Shown: positions 7,098-14,520, numbered from the stretch's first letter. The stretch: 53,448 bases of DNA from Prochlorococcus sp. AG-363-A03 (GCA_003280445.1 QCEW01000007.1:1-53448), one strand, 5' to 3'. Program-made: numbers and translations. The notes: generated from the sequence alone by a model not told the origin.

Positions 7098-7303
7098 GTC
7101 GATAGCCGATTTGTCTTGGGGTTTTGACCCACATTTTTATGGATCAAATTAAAACAGGTTTAAACAAGAAACCCCTCTAGAAATTCCAATAACTAAAGGG
7201 GTTATTAATCGACTCGTACTATATAAAGTCAATTATGTCTTGATGAGGTTTGGCCTCAGTTGTATATATAGGCGAAATCAAGTTAGAAAACAAGAAAAGA
7301 TTG

Positions 7304-7328
7304 GATAGCCCTACCTAAACCGAACATC
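7304..7328 (+). repeat. AGCCCTACC-AACCGAACATCA repeat
   Basis: AGCCCTACCTAAACCGAACA preceded by AAGAAAAGATTGGAT, closely matching the 3' part of the gene at 222-488. Downstream, TCTGTAATCGTTTAG at about 7519-7533 resembles the end of the one-helix family, so 7304-7533 looks like a degraded copy of the element-plus-gene unit at 14523-14741. Confidence 0.5.
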
Positions 7329-7490
7329 AGGACTCAACAAATCCTTTCTAAATTAAAACTATATTGATGGCGTGATACGGAAGCATCATCAAGCTAGATC
7401 GGGGGACGGTCGTCGAAATCCCAGTCCCCTCTTCGCTAACTCATTAAAAGTTCATTAGGTCTGTACTTTTTTTGTAAAAAAACCATTCGT

Positions 7491-7519
7491 AAACCCTCCA
7501 ACTTGGGGGTTTTCTTTTT
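7491..7519 (+). terminator. intrinsic terminator
   Basis: AAACCCTCC, a short loop, GGGGGTTTT and a T-rich run. It resembles the terminator at 573-600. No intact gene lies directly upstream; the stretch 7098-7490 holds only the repeat, a GATAGCCGATT sequence and unassigned DNA. Confidence 0.6.
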
Positions 7520-7543
7520 CTGTAATCGTTTAGGACTAAAAAA

Positions 7544-7675
7544 ATGGACATGAATCCTTTCAAGCCGTTTATACAACATTGCGAAGAGTTCTTCGGAAAA
7601 ATACTTTCCATAAAAGAGCCTCTAAACAATTTTTATTTAAAACAACGATTAAGCAAAGCCAACGCCAACGCTTAA
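7544..7675 (+). CDS. MDMNPFKP microprotein
   Basis: 43 residues, MDMNPFKPFIQHCEEFFGKI, ending KQRLSKANANA. A paralogue at 14757-14900 begins MDMNPFKPIFQHLDDFYGKK. Both follow an ATCG-TTAG ending of the one-helix family by a few bases, so the pair of genes was probably duplicated together and the upstream member lost here. Amphipathic and soluble; function unknown. Confidence 0.65.
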   Translation: MDMNPFKPFIQHCEEFFGKILSIKEPLNNFYLKQRLSKANANA

Positions 7676-7716
7676 ATATTATTTACGAAATCAACGAGGC
7701 AACAATTATTGCATGA

Positions 7717-7887
7717 TTGGCTATACCCGCTGGATTGTTTATTGGCTTTTCCACAATCCTTGCTAATAAGACTTCGCCAGTGCATGTAATGACCACATCT
7801 ACTCCAGCACAACCAAAGAAGAAATCATGGTTCGGACTAGGTGAGTTTATTGGTGGGATTCTATTTGATCTTTACGCTAGTTACTAG
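7717..7887 (+). CDS. small membrane protein, possibly truncated
   Basis: From TTG the frame reads LAIPAGLFIGFSTILANKTS, then a linker, KKKSWFGLGEFIGGILFDLY and ASY. One N-terminal helix and a second amphipathic one. The frame is open upstream across a TGA (IYEINEATIIA before it), so the original start may be lost. Treat as a possible pseudogene. Confidence 0.4.
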   Translation: MAIPAGLFIGFSTILANKTSPVHVMTTSTPAQPKKKSWFGLGEFIGGILFDLYASY

Positions 7888-7960
7888 GCAATAGACCACT
7901 GTCTCCCAGTAGTTGGACTAACTCCACAAACCCAGCAATCTTTACCCTCAGCCGTAACAT
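7888..7960 (-). pseudogene. second remnant of the helix-turn-helix-like tail
   Basis: Minus-strand translation gives DCWVCGVSPTTGRQWSI, matching IADIYGVSPTTARRWSMA of the gene at 813-1001 with several changes. No upstream part or start remains. Together with 6832-6871 this marks three copies of the same 3' end within 7 kb. Confidence 0.5.
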
Positions 7961-8157
7961 TTATAGCTGTTTATTCTTGTTTTTCCAGCCGAACATTTCA
8001 GCCATTTTCCCCGTTGAAGCAAAGTATCCAATCGCTTCAAGAAATAACCCAAAAGCAATCCGATTTGGAACAATTCCACCGATGATCTGAGCCTCTCCGA
8101 AAGTCAGGAATGTAATCACAACAAAAAATCCTTACCCAGTTATCAGCGAAGTTCATC
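7961..8157 (-). pseudogene. frameshifted membrane microprotein, copy 2 (inverted)
   Basis: The minus strand repeats 2786-2970 almost base for base over about 185 bases. Here an extra T in a T run near the start breaks the frame (MNFADNWVRIF), while the base missing from copy 1 is present; a second one-base loss near the end changes the terminus. The two copies have different lesions, so the ancestor was probably intact when duplicated and inverted. Confidence 0.7.
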
Positions 8158-8269
8158 TGAACATCATGACAGAGGTTAACCATACCCTCTTTTCTTAGCA
8201 AAGTTAGATTAACGATTAAATAGCTATTACATTAATCCATTTACGTACATTTGCTTGTTTAATCGCTTG

Positions 8270-8440
8270 TTATGAATGAGCTTTCCTAAGCACACGAACT
8301 TCTTCGTTACTTCTCTGAGCTTCTATAAGTGCTTCTTGTTTCGCTTGAGATGGATATTCGGTCAGCTTGGTCATTAGTTCCAAAGTAGTATGGGTGATAA
8401 TTTCTGAATAGATAAACGGCCTATCTAGCGTTGAGGTCAT
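8270..8440 (-). CDS. small helical protein
   Basis: 56 residues, MTSTLDRPFIYSEIITHTTL, then ELMTKLTEYPSQAKQEALIE and RSNEEVRVLRKAHS. Soluble, helical, with no signal peptide. Composition looks coding; no paralogue or known family recognised. Confidence 0.5.
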   Translation of the reverse strand: MTSTLDRPFIYSEIITHTTLELMTKLTEYPSQAKQEALIEAQRSNEEVRVLRKAHS

Positions 8441-8543
8441 TTAATTTGTCATCAATATACACCAAGGGTAGTGTTATTAGAAATCTTTGGTACATGATCT
8501 TTACATAAGAATCTGGAAATCCTCGATCAGTTCCCTTCTCACG

Positions 8544-8568
8544 TAAAAAAGGACTGATCTAAGTCAGC
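8544..8568 (-). terminator. hairpin downstream of the 8619 gene
   Basis: On the minus strand GGCTGA, a loop and TCAGTCC lead into six T. The stem is imperfect. It resembles the cupin-gene terminator at 2429-2455, and both are preceded by GGTTGACAGCCGATT, so the 3' region appears to be shared DNA. Confidence 0.55.
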
Positions 8569-8618
8569 CCCACTGGTTCCGATAGCAATCGGCTGTCAAC
8601 CTTTTTCATATGACAGGT

Positions 8619-8966
8619 TTAGGAGAAAACTCTTGGGTATGGAGTTTGTCCGTTCATTAAAGATGTGTCTATTGGCTTGCAGATATTCATTAATGCACTT
8701 AGTCCAAAACCAGGCCCTGTTGGACCATCAATGAATTCCTGGAATTCTTCTATGGAAATCCCTTCTTTTGTTTCCCAAATACAGTAGACAGGACCATTTG
8801 CAGTAACAGCATTAGCTGAGTGGTTGAAAAACCCTTTTTCTTTGTTGGCTGCTACAGCCTCATCCCATCCTCCACCAGGAGCCATTGCTGCATAAGCAGT
8901 CTTCCACCACTTAGAGGAAGTACCAGCTCTGAATTCGTGATGAACGATATAAAAGTTAGAGGCCAT
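8619..8966 (-). CDS. conserved small alpha/beta protein
   Basis: 115 residues, MASNFYIVHHEFRAGTSSKW, then WKTAYAAMAPGGGWDEAVAA, with PVYCIWETKEGISIEEFQEF and a Pro/Gly-rich C-terminus. The arrangement (strand, W-W-helix, C-I-W-E strand, EFQEF helix) suggests a dimeric alpha/beta barrel like the nearby monooxygenase-like and DUF3303 proteins. Family not named with confidence. Confidence 0.7.
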   Translation of the reverse strand: MASNFYIVHHEFRAGTSSKWWKTAYAAMAPGGGWDEAVAANKEKGFFNHSANAVTANGPVYCIWETKEGISIEEFQEFIDGPTGPGFGLSALMNICKPIDTSLMNGQTPYPRVFS

Positions 8967-9118
8967 TGAGTATTTATTTTGCAGGATATTTTTAACTTAA
9001 AAAACGATTTTTTAGTTGATTCATCCTGCTTTCATGACTTTGATCTTTTTAAAGGTAAAAATTAACACAAGCATTAACTATCGCCTAGGGATAGCTATAA
9101 GCAAGGAGTAAATGATTG

Positions 9119-9301
9119 ATGCGCATGTCTAAGAGAACATGGATGAGCGGTTTTAAATTAAATATTCATGCACGAGGGACTGGATTTGCACTGATGCTTT
9201 TTGCTCTAACTCAAGTTCCAGTAGCAATTAAAACCACAGCGGATATTAATTGTATGGAAAAGCTAGGTCAGAAATGTAGAAATATAATTCAGCAGTCGTA
9301 G
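9119..9301 (+). CDS. small membrane protein, FxLNIHARGTGFAL family
   Basis: 60 residues. A start at 9119 (MRMSKRTWMSGFKLNIHARG) fits AAGGAG upstream and the paralogue at 42985-43206 (MRKKNWLKSFRLNIHAPGTG). A basic amphipathic N-terminus is followed by one helix (TGFALMLFALTQVPVAIK) and a tail with conserved Cys. The N-I-H-A-x-G-T-G-F-A-L motif is the invariant part. Function unknown. Confidence 0.75.
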   Translation: MRMSKRTWMSGFKLNIHARGTGFALMLFALTQVPVAIKTTADINCMEKLGQKCRNIIQQS

Positions 9302-9341
9302 CGATTATTCAATGTAATGATGGTAATAGTTTTTCCATTAA

Positions 9342-9728
9342 TTAGACCCTGCTATATCCAAGCTTGCTTTCAAAGATTTGTAATGGCAATCCAGTTGCTT
9401 CCATAGCTGCTTTACATTTATCGCCAACAGTTCCATAAACTTCCACAGTGAAATTATCGCCAAGTTCTGCATGACCTTGTAAATATTCTCCTACAGGTGG
9501 ATTTGCTAGATGAGCAAGGAAAGCCTCGTCATTTTTATAAACTTCGGACCAAACAAAACAAAGAGGATTTTCAGGATCTTGATCAAAAGTATGGTGAATC
9601 ATTCCTGGTTCTGAATCTTCAACAGCCTTATCAGTTTTAGCTGCAAGTAATAAATATTCTTGAACTTTGTCTGGCTTCACTTGAATACGAGCAAGAAGAA
9701 TAAAGGGCGACTCGGCTCCGAATGACAT
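9342..9728 (-). CDS. antibiotic biosynthesis monooxygenase (ABM) domain protein
   Basis: 128 residues. SPFILLARIQVKPDKVQEYL, then EDSEPGMIHHTFDQDPENPL, FVWSEVYKNDEAFLAHLANP and a C-terminal strand are the order expected of the ABM dimeric ferredoxin-like fold. Members act on quinol-like substrates without metal or cofactor, but many have unknown substrates. Full length, no signal peptide. Confidence 0.8.
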   Translation of the reverse strand: MSFGAESPFILLARIQVKPDKVQEYLLLAAKTDKAVEDSEPGMIHHTFDQDPENPLCFVWSEVYKNDEAFLAHLANPPVGEYLQGHAELGDNFTVEVYGTVGDKCKAAMEATGLPLQIFESKLGYSRV

Positions 9729-9909
9729 TAATCTATTTCAGTTAAAGCTCACCATTACATATTTCTCTTAAAGTTTCAGTATAGAAAGCCATCTCTTCAG
9801 GCTCTTCTAACAAAAGTACTTATTTCTGAGAGATCAAATCAAGCCGCTTTAACTGTTGAATTTCTACTTGCGTATAGATCAGCAGTTAGGGCGAGGAGTA
9901 AAAAGCGTT

Positions 9910-10302
9910 TCATTTTAATTCTCTTAAAACAGCTCGTGAAAATTCAAAAACCCCCTGAACGAATACCCTTGAATAGACGGAAGTAATTGCTAATGTCCAA
10001 TAAACCAATGGAATAACAAGGAGAATCCACCAAATCCTGAAAATATTTGACCAGATAAAATTTAAAGTTGGTATAACTCCAACAAATACCAAGCTTAAAA
10101 GAAAAGCCAATATCAATACAAATTTCTTACCACCTTTCGTCTTGATAAATGTCAGTAAAGGTCTTATAAAATTTTCAGGTAGCAAATATCCCCAACGAGA
10201 TGGTCTATACTTTATCCAAAAGCCCATATCTTTTCTTATCTGTCTGTCATAGGCTAAAAGAATTTCTTTTAGTGTATTCTTATTAGTCAAGCGGTTCATC
10301 AC
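9910..10302 (-). CDS. membrane protein of unknown function
   Basis: 130 residues with two central transmembrane helices (KFVLILAFLLSLVFVGVIPT and WWILLVIPLVYWTLAITSVY) and charged ends. Its start overlaps the stop of the upstream gene (TGATG type), so the two are coupled. Last gene of the minus-strand group 10898-9910. Bases 9729-9909 hold no clear gene. Confidence 0.7.
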   Translation of the reverse strand: MMNRLTNKNTLKEILLAYDRQIRKDMGFWIKYRPSRWGYLLPENFIRPLLTFIKTKGGKKFVLILAFLLSLVFVGVIPTLNFIWSNIFRIWWILLVIPLVYWTLAITSVYSRVFVQGVFEFSRAVLRELK

Positions 10303-10490
10303 TAAAGTCTCCTTTTTCCAGTCCAGTTATATAGCAACCAAATTACAAATCCAACCATAAACAAAGGCATAAAACTATCGAGTAATAAATAGGCTGAATA
10401 GACGATGAATGGAAAGAAGATGGCACGTTTTATATTGAGACGTCTACCTCTTGATAGCTTTTTGAATCGCTTAAGGAAGAAGCCTTTCAT
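10302..10490 (-). CDS. small basic membrane protein
   Basis: 62 residues, MKGFFLKRFKKLSRGRRLNI, then one or two helices (FFPFIVYSAYLLLDSFMPLF, MVGFVIWLLYNW) and a basic end. Immediately follows the secreted-protein gene and overlaps the next by one base. It loosely resembles the minus-strand protein at 19184-19465. Confidence 0.65.
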   Translation of the reverse strand: MKGFFLKRFKKLSRGRRLNIKRAIFFPFIVYSAYLLLDSFMPLFMVGFVIWLLYNWTGKRRL

Positions 10491-10898
10491 CTAATTCCAC
10501 CCAAAGCAATACTTTTTACTTTTTTCTATTCTCTCTTCAGGTGTTCCTTCAATGCCAATACAAGTCTTAAAGGCTTTTAGAATTAATGATTTTTTTTCTT
10601 TTTTATCGAGTTTTCGATAACTGCATTGAGTACCAGCAGTAGAAGGGAAGTATTTATATGTTTCGTCGGAGGCTTCTGGAAATAAATAAATTATCGGCCA
10701 TGAGTATTGATCATCTCCATGTCCTTCTAACTTCATACCTCTACCAGACTTAGTAATTTCTACAAGGTGCTTAGGCTTGCCATCTTTGCAACGAACTTCT
10801 ATTCCATCTTGATAAGAGGGGTAGTAATAGATTCCTGCATTAACAGGTACAGCAATTCCAAATATTAACGGTGCAAGTAGTAGGCGTTTCATTCTCAT
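10491..10898 (-). CDS. small secreted protein with conserved Cys
   Basis: 135 residues. A signal peptide (MKRLLLAPLIFGIAVPVNAG) precedes IYYYPSYQDGIEVRCKDGKP. Four Cys in the mature part (about 37, 92, 112, 131) could form two disulfides in the periplasm. First of three tightly packed genes that run to 9910. Function unknown. Confidence 0.7.
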   Translation of the reverse strand: MRMKRLLLAPLIFGIAVPVNAGIYYYPSYQDGIEVRCKDGKPKHLVEITKSGRGMKLEGHGDDQYSWPIIYLFPEASDETYKYFPSTAGTQCSYRKLDKKEKKSLILKAFKTCIGIEGTPEERIEKSKKYCFGWN

Positions 10899-10906
10899 AA
10901 AGATAG

Positions 10907-11407
10907 TTATCCAGAAGATTTAACTTGTCCCATTTGCAAACCAGTGAATTTAATTAATTCTTTTCGAAGTTTTTTTGCTGTTCTCTTATTTAAAAATCTA
11001 AAACTTTGAACGTAATTTGAACCATCATCTTGTTGTCCCATCACAGTAAAAAAGACATTTTTCCCATTTCCTAATCTTGCACCTGTTTTTCCTCCTCCAA
11101 ACACACCAACGGCCAATGCCACTGGACAAAATACTCCAGTCATACAAGCTGCAGTACCAACAGCTAATCCAACCGTACCTCCAGCAGCACCTCCAGTAGC
11201 ACCTGAAGCAAGGTTGTATTCATCTCCACCTGTATACCATTGAGTAATTTTTTCTTTAGCAATTAAGCCTTGAGGACCAGCCAAACCAGATTCATTAATA
11301 GTTATTTGACAATTATTGTCATTGCACAGTGCATCATAGGTGTCTGCAATCGCGGCGGTGGGTGATAAAAGCCCAGCAGTCAGTGCAACAAATAAAAGGC
11401 GGCGCAT
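10907..11407 (-). CDS. secreted glycine-zipper protein
   Basis: 166 residues. Start at 11407 gives the signal peptide MRRLLFVALTAGLLSPTAAI; a longer frame upstream would bury it. Mature part: YDALCNDNNCQITINESGLA, a Gly/Ala-rich zipper (SGATGGAAGGTVGLAVGTAA, FGGGKTGARLGNG), then a basic helical end LRKELIKFTGLQMGQVK. A paralogue at 26741-27295 has the same order. Glycine zippers insert in or pack against membranes. Eight bases before the next gene, probably cotranscribed. Confidence 0.8.
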   Translation of the reverse strand: MRRLLFVALTAGLLSPTAAIADTYDALCNDNNCQITINESGLAGPQGLIAKEKITQWYTGGDEYNLASGATGGAAGGTVGLAVGTAACMTGVFCPVALAVGVFGGGKTGARLGNGKNVFFTVMGQQDDGSNYVQSFRFLNKRTAKKLRKELIKFTGLQMGQVKSSG

Positions 11408-11570
11408 AAAATAAACGAGTCGAAGTCGTAGGGCATGAGCCCTCACTCGACATAAAAGCACTCTTTTAAACTAATGACACCTTTCCGTATGTTTTGGCAT
11501 GGTTTGTTGCTTTGCTCAAATTAACAAGATTGCCAATTGATATCAGCATTTTAAGCGACATTCGTAAAAA

Positions 11571-11598
11571 AAACCTCCTTTTTAGGGGAGGCCTTTTT
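11571..11598. terminator. bidirectional intrinsic terminator
   Basis: ACCTCC, a T/A-rich loop, GGGGAGGCC, with an A run before and a T run after. It can serve transcripts from both sides; a minus-strand gene ends nearby at 11671. Confidence 0.65.
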
Positions 11599-11670
11599 AC
11601 ATCTTAGACCTGAGCTAGCAGTTGCTAGCAGAGCTAAGTCGTTAACTTGATAAAAGCATAATAGTCTTTT

Positions 11671-11826
11671 TTAATCCTCTTCGCTTTCTACTTTCTCAGC
11701 AAGTTCTCTAAGCATCTTGGCAATTACATCTTTTGTCCAACTGAACTCTTCTTTCATCCCATCCACGCAATCTAAAACAGATTCCCATGCTGCCTCATAT
11801 TCTTTTGGGTCTATTTTTTCAGTCAT
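11671..11826 (-). CDS. small acidic helical protein
   Basis: 51 residues, MTEKIDPKEYEAAWESVLDC, then VDGMKEEFSWTKDVIAKMLR and ELAEKVESEED. Layout resembles 40060-40272 (MTEKCETKWSPTEDQI, with LMLRDIADTFEE), suggesting a family of two. Probably cytoplasmic; function unknown. Confidence 0.6.
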   Translation of the reverse strand: MTEKIDPKEYEAAWESVLDCVDGMKEEFSWTKDVIAKMLRELAEKVESEED

Positions 11827-11922
11827 ACTTAATGAATGATTTTTTTTTATTAAACCTTCTAAATCTTTTTAAGCCAAAGACCAACTAGGATTTATCTTTA
11901 GAGGATTACGTCCTCTTTCTTT

Positions 11923-12141
11923 ATGGGAGAAGCTAAAAGAAGAAAAGAATTGGGACTCCCTCCAAGAGAAAAACCAGTTGAATTAAAGTTGCCCGTACTT
12001 GATAAAGAAAATATTCAAAAAAAAGTTAGATCTTTTTTATATAAAAATCCAATTGTTCCATTTGTTTTTTATAGCCTTGTACTTGGTGCTTTTGGTTGGG
12101 GGCTATATAACCTCGTGAAGGGCTATCAATTAATTAAGTAA
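11923..12141 (+). CDS. DUF2839-like membrane protein
   Basis: 72 residues. The N-terminus MGEAKRRKELGLPPREK is the hallmark of DUF2839-type cyanobacterial proteins, followed by a linker and a C-terminal transmembrane helix (PFVFYSLVLGAFGWGLYNLV). A related gene with MAEAKKNKKLGF is at 31422-31634. Role unknown. Confidence 0.75.
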   Translation: MGEAKRRKELGLPPREKPVELKLPVLDKENIQKKVRSFLYKNPIVPFVFYSLVLGAFGWGLYNLVKGYQLIK

Positions 12142-12159
12142 TAGACTACTCCCTAGCAA

Positions 12160-12312
12160 TCACACATATTGGTCAGAAGCACTATCAAAAGTTAATGTTC
12201 CTAGCTGATCAGGAAACGAAGGATTCCAACCAGAGGGGAAATTCTCTCCACCTCTACTATTAGTGCAACCTGTCAGTAATACCGTCAGAAAGAAAAAATG
12301 TAAATTACTTAA
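12160..12312 (-). pseudogene. small lipoprotein lacking a start
   Basis: Minus-strand frame SNLHFFFLTVLLTGCTNSRG with a good lipobox (LLTGC), then GENFPSGWNPSFPDQLGTLT and FDSASDQYV. A TGA closes the frame a few codons upstream and no ATG, GTG or TTG lies between. A 5'-truncated lipoprotein gene is most likely. Confidence 0.45.
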
Positions 12313-12487
12313 GTGTGTCGAAGCTCACCCACATATATAAACATTCGCCTAACAAAATGCCATCGCATAACATGAGTTGCTAAACCTTAGCCTTATTTTG
12401 GTTGTACTTAAATAAAACTTCTTTTCCGTATTAACCACTTGAAAGTGTCTGCCCTGTCGTTATAAAGGACACAGCTTGAATAGTTTT

Positions 12488-12628
12488 ATGGCTTTCATTT
12501 CTCGTTTAATTAACAAAAGAATCTCTAGCTTAATTAGTAAATTTAATGTTTCAACTAAAGTTGTTGAACAGTTCGCTAACGACTACCCATATGATGGTAT
12601 GGGGGATCATCATAGGTTCTTGCTTTAA
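12488..12628 (+). CDS. small basic protein
   Basis: 46 residues, MAFISRLINKRISSLISKFN, then VSTKVVEQFANDYPYDGMGD and HHRFLL. Amphipathic basic N-terminus and an aromatic/acidic end. Coding status rests on composition and a start codon 7 bases after GTTTT; no paralogue seen. Confidence 0.45.
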   Translation: MAFISRLINKRISSLISKFNVSTKVVEQFANDYPYDGMGDHHRFLL

Positions 12629-12744
12629 GTAATCGCTATAGCTTGCATAATCGATGGTGAGCATATAGTGAGGCAAGTTCCCAGTAGGTGCAACAGGTCT
12701 TTATGCCCATAAAAAAGCAATAGTAAAAGTAATATGATTGCGTT

Positions 12745-12870
12745 ATGAAATACAACTGGAAAGATCTTTTAGTAGACGCTGCGATTGTGGCTGTAGTTCT
12801 TGGTGTTTTGGCACTGATCGTTGGATCATTGCCTGCAACCTTCAGCAAATTTCTTCCTTTTCTTAAATAA
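12745..12870 (+). CDS. single-helix membrane protein
   Basis: 41 residues, MKYNWKDLLVDAAIVAVVLG, then VLALIVGSLPATFSKFLPFL. One long transmembrane helix. The next small membrane-protein gene begins two bases after the stop, so they form a pair. A minus-strand frame overlapping both is a shadow. Confidence 0.6.
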   Translation: MKYNWKDLLVDAAIVAVVLGVLALIVGSLPATFSKFLPFLK

Positions 12871-12872
12871 GC

Positions 12873-12965
12873 ATGGATATCAACTATCACTTGCTTATTG
12901 ATATTGTTCTCGTATCAGGGGCAGTATCTTTTGTCTTAATCGCAAAGAAATTAAAAAAAGAGTGA
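12873..12965 (+). CDS. single-helix membrane microprotein
   Basis: 30 residues, MDINYHLLIDIVLVSGAVSF, then VLIAKKLKKE. One helix with a basic cytoplasmic end. Coupled to the gene before it by close spacing. Function unknown. Confidence 0.55.
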   Translation: MDINYHLLIDIVLVSGAVSFVLIAKKLKKE

Positions 12966-12990
12966 TTCCAATCCTCGCACCTTTACAAAA

Positions 12991-13085
12991 GTGAATTTAC
13001 TTATCTTTTTTGTTGTGGTGGCTTCGTTTTATTGGGAAGTTTCTTCTTTGGTCGATTAGTCACGTTTTTTTTTCATATAACCCAT
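12991..13085 (+). pseudogene. decayed copy of the 2482 membrane protein
   Basis: Pieces in two frames (VNLLIFFV, then GGFVLLGSFFFGRLVTFFF) match LLIYVGSGGFVLLGAFYFGR of the gene at 2482-2643, and DNA for NPLIRNS follows. At least two frameshifts. Confidence 0.55.
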
Positions 13086-13110
13086 TAATCAGAAACAGCA
13101 AAAAAAAAAG

Positions 13111-13314
13111 ATGAATGAGCCTCAATTTCTTAAAGTTAAACCTTGAGATACTGTTCTTGTTGAAGAAGATGAGATTGCGAAAGTTCTCTCATTCGTCGGA
13201 GCGGCACGAGATCCAGATGCTGCTACATTTTTTCAAGTCGCAAATGTTGATTCAGGTGAAATCAAATTTGTTCATGGTTAGGAAGTGAAACAAATTCTGT
13301 CTAAGCGTGAATAG
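13111..13314 (+). pseudogene. broken VLSFVG-DPDA protein
   Basis: One frame from ATG to TAG reads MNEPQFLKVKP, TGA (13144), DTVLVEEDEIAKVLSFVGAA, RDPDAATFFQVANVDSGEIK, FVHG, TAG (13279), EVKQILSKRE. Apart from the two stops it aligns end to end with 222-488 and 5622-5879. Third member of that family in the window. Confidence 0.7.
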
Positions 13315-13348
13315 AGGCTAAAAATAATGTTTGAAGCTTTCTTTTCCA

Positions 13349-13450
13349 ATGCCCTTGAATAAACCTATTCCTGATTCTGTTATTAATTACTGGAAAAATA
13401 TATTTAATAATTTTTGGTCGAAATTCAGTGATCTTAAAATAGCCAATTAG
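13349..13450 (+). CDS. 33-residue microprotein
   Basis: MPLNKPIPDSVINYWKNIFN, then NFWSKFSDLKIAN, ending two bases before the next gene. Aromatic and amphipathic; the N-K-P-I start loosely recalls MDMNPFKPIF of 14757-14900. Close spacing to the downstream gene supports translation. Function unknown. Confidence 0.45.
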   Translation: MPLNKPIPDSVINYWKNIFNNFWSKFSDLKIAN

Positions 13451-13452
13451 TT

Positions 13453-13884
13453 ATGGATCCAATACAAGTTTTAGGCCTAAAGGATCTTAGGAGAGAGCTT
13501 CAAGTTAAAGATGAAAATACGGCAGGTCAGTTGTTAGTTAAAAATATACATGCAGGAGAACGGTACAAAAGAGGAATTTCTAAGACTGCGAAAAAGCATT
13601 ACATCAACAGGAAGGATTGTCCTGTTAAAAATCATTTTCTTGGCCTACCAAAGTGGAGCAGAGAGGAGGCTGTTAAAGCCTTTGATACTTATCTATGGTC
13701 TCAACAGCAAAAAGATGCAATAGAGAAACCCCTTAAGGATTGGTTCAATGCCAGAGTAAAGGAGCTAATGGCGGGACACAATATAGACCTTATTGATGAT
13801 ATTGATTGTGTAAAAGGGAATGATGATTCTCATGGTTTTACTTTGAAAAATTATATTGAATATTTAGCCAAAGAAGTCAAGTGA
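13453..13884 (+). CDS. RKDCPVxN family protein, shorter member
   Basis: 143 residues, soluble. MDPIQVLGLKDLRRELQVKD, then HYINRKDCPVKNHFLGLPKW, a helical middle (EEAVKAFDTYLW, KPLKDWFNARVKELM) and HGFTLKNYIEYLAKEV. The paralogue at 15732-16277 conserves I-x-R-K-D-C-P-V-x-N, the F-D-x-x-x-W region and H-G-(F/Y)-T-L-K-x-Y-I-E. The invariant Cys, His and Arg/Lys/Asp cluster could be an active or metal site, but no known family is recognised. Confidence 0.75.
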   Translation: MDPIQVLGLKDLRRELQVKDENTAGQLLVKNIHAGERYKRGISKTAKKHYINRKDCPVKNHFLGLPKWSREEAVKAFDTYLWSQQQKDAIEKPLKDWFNARVKELMAGHNIDLIDDIDCVKGNDDSHGFTLKNYIEYLAKEVK

Positions 13885-14257
13885 AGACAGTACCTCCCAA
13901 CTTTTTAGGACTTACCACAAATACGTGATCTATTCTTCTAGTGACAATTGCTAGTGAAAAGTTATAAGAACTAAACTTTCAAAACTGTTTGATTGGTTTT
14001 GTTAAGCCTTTGCCATTTACTTTTGATTATTTGCATAAAGAATAATGGGAAAGAGCTTTTGAGGGATGAATCTCTGTGGGCAATTATTTTGGAGCAATTT
14101 CCTAGCTGGCTTCTTCAATTACTTTGAAATGAAAGAGATTCTGAATCATAAGTTTAGCTAATTCTCGATAACCCCACCTTTGAACTGTCACGTGTGTGGG
14201 TATTTGTTCTTACTTTTTATAGTATCTTTCCAAACTCACCTGCGAGTACAAGGTCAA

Positions 14258-14374
14258 ATGGCTCAACGAATTAACGTTGCTTTAAATTCAATCCCATCAG
14301 GATGCAGAGATCTAGTTGAATTTGCTTTCTTCTGCGGAATTGGTTTCACTTTTGGTAGCTTAGGACTCATATGA
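14258..14374 (+). CDS. one-helix membrane protein, first of coupled pair
   Basis: 38 residues if started at the ATG at 14258: MAQRINVALNSIPSGCRDLV, then EFAFFCGIGFTFGSLGLI. A TTG/ATG further upstream would add 26 residues. Its stop overlaps the next start (ATGA), a classic coupling signal. Single C-terminal helix. Confidence 0.55.
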   Translation: MAQRINVALNSIPSGCRDLVEFAFFCGIGFTFGSLGLI

Positions 14375-14487
14375 CTTCAACTACTAAAGTAATATCTAAA
14401 GCAAGAATCAAAAAGTTTATCCCATATTTTGTAGTAGGTAAGCTAGCGATTTTTACTGGCTTTCTTGTTTACATGATGCAGGGCTAG
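14371..14487 (+). CDS. one-helix membrane protein, second of coupled pair
   Basis: 38 residues, MTSTTKVISKARIKKFIPYF, then VVGKLAIFTGFLVYMMQG. Related to 6695-6811 and to the broken copy at 25699-25860 (ending GFLAYMTTI). ATGA overlap with the preceding gene. Confidence 0.65.
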   Translation: MTSTTKVISKARIKKFIPYFVVGKLAIFTGFLVYMMQG

Positions 14488-14520
14488 TAGATCTTCAGAT
14501 TCATAACGAATTAATTCGAA

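Noticed and set aside
7399-7436. GGGGGACGG, a TCGAAAT loop and CCAGTCCCCT resembling a tRNA T arm and acceptor
   Set aside because: The stem pairs imperfectly, the TTCGA consensus is altered and no other arm can be found; at best very decayed tRNA debris.
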